A DNA stretch of 64,000 bases from Caldinitratiruptor microaerophilus (lineage in GTDB: Bacteria > Bacillota > Sulfobacillia > Symbiobacteriales > ZC4RG38). The position numbers were made by a program, and so were the translations under genes. The DNA is taken from assembly GCF_025999835.1 (NCBI RefSeq), contig NZ_AP025628.1:1240001-1304000 (forward strand), written 5' to 3'. Positions 59,787 to 64,000 of this stretch are shown in pieces. The notes under the pieces are model-generated. The model did no database searches. It was not told the DNA's origin and saw only the letters and a list, made by a program, of their open reading frames with translations. Position 1 is the first letter of the stretch. Each line of letters begins with the position of its first letter.

Positions 59787-60471
59787 GTCCTTCCCAGATC
59801 GCCCGGTGGATCGTGGCCGCGGCGTACCCGGCGCCGAACCCGTTGTCGATGTTCACCACGGTGACCCCGGGCGCGCACGAGTTCAGCATCGCCAGGAGGG
59901 CCGCCAGCCCGCCCAGGCTGGCGCCGTAGCCCACGCTGGTGGGCACGGCGACCACCGGGCGGTCCACCAGGCCGCCCACCACGCTGGCGAGCGCCCCCTC
60001 CATCCCGGCGACGACCACCACGACGGCGGCCTGCCGGATGGCCCCCACCTGGCCGAGGAGCCGGTGGAGCCCGGCGACCCCCACGTCGTAGATCCGCCGC
60101 ACGGCGCTCCCCATGGCTTCGAGGGTCACCGCCGCCTCCTCGGCGACCGGCAGGTCGCCGGTCCCGGCGCAAACGACCGCCACGTACCCGGGCCGCGGCG
60201 GCGCCGGGGCGCGGTCCAGGCGGATCACCCGGGCGATCTCGTGATAGGTGGCGTCCGGGACCCGGCCCCGGACGACGGCGAAGTGCTCCGGCGTCGCGCG
60301 CGTGGCCAGGAAGCGGCCGTGCGCCTGCGCCAGGCGCTCGGCGATCGCCGCCGCCTGCTCGGGCGTCTTCCCCTGGCAGAGGACGACCTCCGGGAAACCG
60401 CACCGGGCCTCCCGGTCGAGGTCGAGGTGGGCGAACTCCAGCGGCTCCCCTTCACGCGCCATCGCCGGCAC
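59764..60471 (-). CDS. larB: LarB, nicotinic acid adenine dinucleotide carboxylase/hydrolase
   Basis: 235 residues from a GTG (ATG at 60462 alternative), 20-base overlap with larC. PurE-like C-terminal domain: VAVVCAGTGDLPVAEEAAVTLEAMG, VVVVAGMEGALASVVGGLV and VPTSVGYGASLGGLAALLAMLNSCAPGVTVVNIDNGFGAG are LarB hallmarks. Carboxylates the pyridinium ring of nicotinic acid adenine dinucleotide and cleaves off AMP, the first step of the nickel-pincer nucleotide. Confidence 0.93.
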   Translation of the reverse strand: MPAMAREGEPLEFAHLDLDREARCGFPEVVLCQGKTPEQAAAIAERLAQAHGRFLATRATPEHFAVVRGRVPDATYHEIARVIRLDRAPAPPRPGYVAVVCAGTGDLPVAEEAAVTLEAMGSAVRRIYDVGVAGLHRLLGQVGAIRQAAVVVVVAGMEGALASVVGGLVDRPVVAVPTSVGYGASLGGLAALLAMLNSCAPGVTVVNIDNGFGAGYAAATIHRAIWEGRERSGGA

Positions 60472-61810
60472 CGTCCCGGACGAGGCGGGCCGCGGCCGCC
60501 AGCGCCTGCTCCCACACGCGCCGCAGCGGCACCCCGTGCTCCCGGGCCGCGGCCCGGCAGTCCTCGTACTCCGGCATCGCGTTCACGACCCGGCCGCCGA
60601 GCCGGGCGACCTTCACCTGCACCGGGCCGTACGGCGTCTCGACCGTGACCCACTCCCGCGGGAGCACCCAGCGCTCGACCTCGGATCGCCGCAGCCCGAT
60701 CGTCGTGGTCTCGGCGAAGACGATCGCCGCCAGCGCGTCCGCCTCCTCCCGCCGGGCCAGCACGTGCAGGAGCACCCCCGGCCGGCCCTTCTTCATGTGC
60801 GCGGGGGTCAGCCACGCGTCCAGGGCGCCGCCTTCGAGGAGCCGCTCGAGCAGGTGCGGGTAGACCTGCGGGTTCATGTCGTCGATGTTCGTCTCCAGGA
60901 GGACCACCCGTTCGAGCGCCCAGCCGGGCCCGGGTCCACCGGCGCCGGCGGCCCCGGCCGGGGCTGGGACGCCCGCTCCGAACTCGGCCGTAACCGGATC
61001 GCCGAGGTGCACCCGCAGGACGTTGGGGATCACCCGGTCATGCTTGCCGGCGCCGTAGCCGGTGGCCCGGATGCGCATCGGCGGCCGCGGGCCGAACGCG
61101 CGGCACACGGTCGTGAGGACGGCGGCGCCGGTCGGCGTGAGGAGCTCGCCCTCCACGTCGGTGGCGTAGGACGGCACCCCCTCGATGAGGTACGCCGTCG
61201 CCGGCGCCGGCACCGGGTAGCGGCCGTGAGCGGTCTCCACGAACCCCCGCCCCACGTGGAGCGGGCTGGCGTGGCACTCCGGCATCCCCAGAAGGTGCAG
61301 GGCGACGGCCGCGCCGCAGATGTCGACGATGGCGTCGACCGCCCCGACCTCGTGCAGGTGCACGTCCGCCGGGGAGACCCCGTGGACCCGGGCCTCCGCC
61401 TCCCCCAGCCGCTCGAAGATCCGCCGGGAGAGCGCCTTGACCGGCCCGGCCAGCGCGCTCCGGTCGATGAGGTCCAGGATCTCCCGCAGCGGCCGCGCCG
61501 GCGCGTGGTGGCCGTGAGGGCCGTGGTCACCGTGGTGGTCGTGGTGGTCGTGGCCGTGGTCGTGGCCGCGGATGTGCCCGGCGCCGTGGCGGGGCGGGGC
61601 GTCGGGGTCGGCACCGCCCTCCAGAAGGACCTGGAAGCGGGTCGCGGCGATGCCGCGCCGCGTCACCCGCTCCCGCTTGAGTTCGTAGCCGGAGATCTCC
61701 AGCTTCTGCAGTTCCCGCTGCACGGCGTCCAGGTCAACGCCGGCGTCCAGGAGCGCGCCCAGGATCATGTCGCCGCTGGCGCCGGCGAAGGCGTCGAAGT
61801 AGAGGATCAT
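60452..61810 (-). CDS. larC: LarC, nickel insertion protein (cyclometallase), single ORF
   Basis: 452 residues in one frame; in the first-described organism larC is made by programmed frameshifting of two ORFs. ILYFDAFAGASGDMILGALLDAG start (residues 2-24), a histidine-rich loop at 75-102 with about a dozen His that probably gathers nickel, ETNIDDMNPQVYPHLLERLLEGGALDAWLTP in the C-terminal half. CTP-dependent nickel insertion into the pincer nucleotide. ATG overlaps the stop of the aldolase gene by four bases. Confidence 0.93.
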   Translation of the reverse strand: MILYFDAFAGASGDMILGALLDAGVDLDAVQRELQKLEISGYELKRERVTRRGIAATRFQVLLEGGADPDAPPRHGAGHIRGHDHGHDHHDHHGDHGPHGHHAPARPLREILDLIDRSALAGPVKALSRRIFERLGEAEARVHGVSPADVHLHEVGAVDAIVDICGAAVALHLLGMPECHASPLHVGRGFVETAHGRYPVPAPATAYLIEGVPSYATDVEGELLTPTGAAVLTTVCRAFGPRPPMRIRATGYGAGKHDRVIPNVLRVHLGDPVTAEFGAGVPAPAGAAGAGGPGPGWALERVVLLETNIDDMNPQVYPHLLERLLEGGALDAWLTPAHMKKGRPGVLLHVLARREEADALAAIVFAETTTIGLRRSEVERWVLPREWVTVETPYGPVQVKVARLGGRVVNAMPEYEDCRAAAREHGVPLRRVWEQALAAAARLVRDGAGDGA

Positions 61811-62574
61811 GACCGGATCGCGGCCACCACGTCCGTCAGCGACCGGACGATCAGGCTGGCGATGTTGAAGACGAGGTACCGCGCCCCCTTCTCCCGCCAG
61901 GCCCGGTACGCGGCGGGGTCGCCGACCAGGATGCCGGGCGCCTTCCCCGCCGCGGCGATCCGCCGGATGGCGCCCTCGATGGCGCCCTGCACCTCCGGGT
62001 GCCCGGGGTTGCCGGGGTGGCCCATGGAGGTCGAGAGGTCCGTCGGGCCGATGAACATCGCGTCGATGCCGGGGACAGTGAGCAGGTCGTCGAGATTCCG
62101 GAGGGCCTCCACGGTCTCCACGTGCGTGACGACCGCCGTCCCGGCGTTACTCCGCTCGATGTGCTCCAGCCCGCCGAAGAATCCCCAGCCCGCCGCCCGG
62201 GTGGAGTTCGCCACCCCGCGGATGCCCTCGGGCGGGTACTTGGCCGAGCGCACGGCGAGCTCCGCGGTGGCACGGTCGTTCACCTGCGGGACCTGCACGG
62301 CCGACGCGCCGATGTCCAGCGTCCGGAGGATCTCCTGCGTGTTGGCGGAGGAGACCCGCACCACCGGCACCACGCCGGCCGCGCGGGCGGCACGGATCAG
62401 GTTCTCCGTCGTCTCGATGCCGGCAGGCCCGTGCTCGTTGTCGAGGATGACGAAGTCGAACCCCGCGAACCCGGCCATCTCGACGAGGGCGGGATGCGGG
62501 ATGCTCACGAAGAGGCCGACCAGGGTCCGCCCCTCGCGCAGCCACTCCTTCAGGCGGGTGTCGATGACCGCCAC
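61807..62574 (-). CDS. HpcH/HpaI-family class II aldolase
   Basis: 255 residues from a GTG at 62574 behind GAGGAGG. HpcH/HpaI fold: GLFVSIPHPALVEMAGFAGFDFVILDNEHGP near 20-50, with Glu48 (EHGP) and, later, catalytic metal-binding ETVEALRNLDDLL and IDAMFIGPTDLSTSMG. Cleaves a 2-keto-3-deoxy acid to pyruvate (or a related keto acid) and an aldehyde. Sits between an Ldh-type dehydrogenase and larC, so it plausibly acts on a product linked to a hydroxyacid racemase. Confidence 0.88.
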   Translation of the reverse strand: MAVIDTRLKEWLREGRTLVGLFVSIPHPALVEMAGFAGFDFVILDNEHGPAGIETTENLIRAARAAGVVPVVRVSSANTQEILRTLDIGASAVQVPQVNDRATAELAVRSAKYPPEGIRGVANSTRAAGWGFFGGLEHIERSNAGTAVVTHVETVEALRNLDDLLTVPGIDAMFIGPTDLSTSMGHPGNPGHPEVQGAIEGAIRRIAAAGKAPGILVGDPAAYRAWREKGARYLVFNIASLIVRSLTDVVAAIRS

Positions 62575-62587
62575 CGGCAACGCCTCC

Positions 62588-63664
62588 TCACTCGTGCAGC
62601 GGGGGCAGCGGGACGCCGTAGCGCCCGGCGAGCTCCCGGAACTCCTGCAGCACGCCGGGCCCGAGCGGGATGCCGAGCCGGCGCCGCTCCGCCTCCTGCT
62701 CTGCCTCCACGTCCCCCGGCGCCCGCACCCGGTCGGTCCCCGGCGCAGGCGGCACCGCGCGCACCTCGCGCACGAGCCGGTCGACCCGCGCCCGGTACTC
62801 CTCTTCCGGCAGGAACAGGTCGGGGCGCAGCGCCAGGAAGAAGTGGCCGAGCTGCTGGGGCTCGGTGAGCCGCTCGTACATTCTTGGCAGGTGCGGCCCA
62901 AAGGGAGCGCCGGAGAGGATGCCCGCCAGGAGCTCGACCACCATGGCGAGCCCGTAGCCCTTCACCCCGCCGGCCGGGAGCACCATGCCCTCCTGGGCCG
63001 CCCGCGGGTCCGTGGTGGGGACGCCCTGCCTGTCGGTGGCCCATCCCGGGGGGATCTCCGGCCAGCCCTCCCGGACGGCCCGGAAGATCTTGCCCCGGGC
63101 GACCTGGCTGGTGGCCATGTCCAGCACCACAGGCCCCTCCTCGCCCGCCGGGAACGCCCACGAGAGCGGGTTGGTGCCGAAGAAGGGCTGCGAGCCGCCC
63201 CAGGGCGGCATGCTGGCCGGGGCATGGGTGGCGGCGAAGCCGATCAGCCCGGCCGCGGCCATCCGCAGCGTGAAGTAGGCCAGCGCGCCGCAGTGGGTGG
63301 AGTTGCGGACCACCACGACCCCGACCCCGGCCTCGCGGGCCTTGCGGATCGCCAGGTCCGCCGCCCGGACGGCGACCACCTGGCCGAAGCCGTGCTGCCC
63401 GTCGAGCAGGGCGCTCACGGGGGTCTCCTGCAGCACCCGCACCTCGGTGCGGCGGGCGACCAGCCCCGCCTCGAGCCGCTGCAGGTAGATGCCGAGGCGG
63501 CTCGTGCCGTGGGTGTCCACGCCCCGGAGGTCGGCGGCCACGAGCTGGCGGGCGACCTCGGCGGCGTCAGCGGGGTCCACCCCGGCCTTCTGCAAGAGCG
63601 CGGCCGCCCACGCCTCCAGCCGGGCGGCCTCGATGCGGGGAACAGCCTGCGGAGAGGTTTCCAT
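62588..63664 (-). CDS. Ldh-family NAD(P)-dependent 2-hydroxyacid (malate/L-lactate/sulfolactate) dehydrogenase
   Basis: 358 residues of the malate/L-lactate dehydrogenase-2 (YlbC/ComC) family. RGVDTHGTSRLGIYL (about 47-61) with the conserved His, VVVVRNSTHCGALAYF, and GGSQPFFGTNPLSWAFP, then GGVKGYGLAMVVELLAGILSGAPFG. Oxidises an (S)-2-hydroxyacid to the 2-oxoacid with NAD(P). With larBCE downstream in the same transcript, racemisation of D- to L-hydroxyacid followed by oxidation is a natural reading. Confidence 0.88.
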   Translation of the reverse strand: METSPQAVPRIEAARLEAWAAALLQKAGVDPADAAEVARQLVAADLRGVDTHGTSRLGIYLQRLEAGLVARRTEVRVLQETPVSALLDGQHGFGQVVAVRAADLAIRKAREAGVGVVVVRNSTHCGALAYFTLRMAAAGLIGFAATHAPASMPPWGGSQPFFGTNPLSWAFPAGEEGPVVLDMATSQVARGKIFRAVREGWPEIPPGWATDRQGVPTTDPRAAQEGMVLPAGGVKGYGLAMVVELLAGILSGAPFGPHLPRMYERLTEPQQLGHFFLALRPDLFLPEEEYRARVDRLVREVRAVPPAPGTDRVRAPGDVEAEQEAERRRLGIPLGPGVLQEFRELAGRYGVPLPPLHE

Positions 63665-63704
63665 GCGCCGTCTCTCATCTCCTCCTGCGGCGTGACTTCT
63701 GGAG

Positions 63705-64000
63705 TTACCCTTTCACCGCGCCGGCCGTGAGCCCTGCTACCACGTACTTCTGGAGGTAAATGTAGAGCACGACCACGGGGATCGTGCCGAGCACGGCGGC
63801 GGCCATCAGCTCGCCCCAGAGGTACACGTCGCCCAGGATGAGGTTCGTCAGTCCCACCGTGAGCGGGTGGGTGCGGGTGTCCGAGATGAAGACGAGGGCG
63901 TACAGGAACTCGTTCCAGGAGTTCGTGAAGGCGAACAGGGCGGCGGCGACCAGCCCGGGCTTGGAAAGCGGCAGCACCACCCGCGTGAGGGCTTGCCAGC
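63705..64000 (-). CDS. CUT1-type sugar ABC transporter permease (partial, MalG-like)
   Basis: The C-terminal end of a permease that continues past the right edge. From the edge: WQALTRVVLPLSKPGLVAAALFAF, the EAA-loop sequence of the MalG branch, then SWNEFLYALVFISDT and TVGLTNL, and a C-terminal VVLYIYLQKYVVAGLTAGAVKG membrane helix and GAVKG end, the usual terminus of MalG-like permeases. It lies 40 bases upstream of the Ldh gene on the same strand and may supply its substrate. Confidence 0.9.
   Translation of the reverse strand, partial: WQALTRVVLPLSKPGLVAAALFAFTNSWNEFLYALVFISDTRTHPLTVGLTNLILGDVYLWGELMAAAVLGTIPVVVLYIYLQKYVVAGLTAGAVKG

Noticed and set aside
58956-63664. Sulfolactate pathway (SuyAB plus ComC-like dehydrogenase).
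   Set aside because: The split UxaA-type pair and the Ldh-type gene are in different operons, and no sulfite exporter or desulfonating partner is present; sugar-acid roles fit the neighbours better.
1-64000. CRISPR array, rRNA, integrase, transposase or attachment site.
   Set aside because: No regular spaced repeats, no rRNA sequence and no recognisable recombinase or transposase in any frame.

Overview
The window is about 64 kb of very GC-rich DNA. It carries tightly packed operons with many 4-base start/stop overlaps, frequent GTG and TTG starts behind strong GGAGG-type ribosome sites, lipoprotein (lipobox) solute-binding proteins, and a sigma-54 activator ending in a winged helix instead of a Fis helix. 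Together these suggest a high-GC, Gram-positive-type Firmicute (Symbiobacterium/Limnochordia-like); this is an inference, and no rRNA or other taxonomic marker is present. No tRNA, rRNA, CRISPR array, complete insertion sequence or phage gene was seen. Almost everything is uptake and breakdown of organic acids, amines, amino acids and sugar acids.

Left part (1-16 kb). A Liv-type ABC transporter operon (livKHMGF, minus strand, cut by the left edge) lies downstream of a class III aminotransferase resembling taurine/beta-alanine:pyruvate enzymes. Divergent from it is a class I aminotransferase. Next is a five-gene minus-strand operon: GntR regulator, polar amino-acid ABC transporter, and a ureohydrolase (agmatinase/guanidinobutyrase type). 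After galE comes a 2-oxoacid:ferredoxin oxidoreductase operon (delta-alpha-beta-gamma) whose gamma subunit is C-terminally short and ends beside a dispersed hairpin repeat.

Middle (16-33 kb). A TRAP transporter (dctPQM) is followed by a DeoR regulator, class I aldolase, zinc dehydrogenase and FGGY kinase, a self-contained polyol/sugar module. On the minus strand is a gamma-glutamyl-amine module: PuuD-like hydrolase, a 62-residue one-helix membrane protein, an APC permease, a PuuA-like glutamine synthetase and an SDR dehydrogenase, followed by a separate coiled-coil gene made of 14-residue repeats. It starts at a near-perfect sigma-54 promoter with a large palindrome about 140 bp upstream, next to the gene for a sigma-54 activator.

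Right part (33-64 kb). gnd-zwf-cyclase form one overlapping unit; SDR/ADH/MoaD-like/iron-ADH form another that ends in an 18-bp-stem terminator. From 41.9 to 58.0 kb all genes face right: a Liv-type transporter (with a LivM-LivG fusion), a FadR-type regulator, a LarA-like nickel hydroxyacid epimerase, a two-subunit UxaA-type hydro-lyase, a DUF1537 acid-sugar kinase, PdxA, an IlvD/Edd-type dehydratase, two SDRs, a quinone oxidoreductase and an MhpD-like hydratase. This reads as one large sugar-acid catabolic operon. The last 6 kb (minus strand) holds larC-larB-larE, which make the nickel-pincer cofactor for LarA, with an HpcH-type aldolase, an Ldh-type dehydrogenase and the end of a sugar ABC permease. 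A second copy of the hairpin repeat lies at 58.0-58.3 kb.
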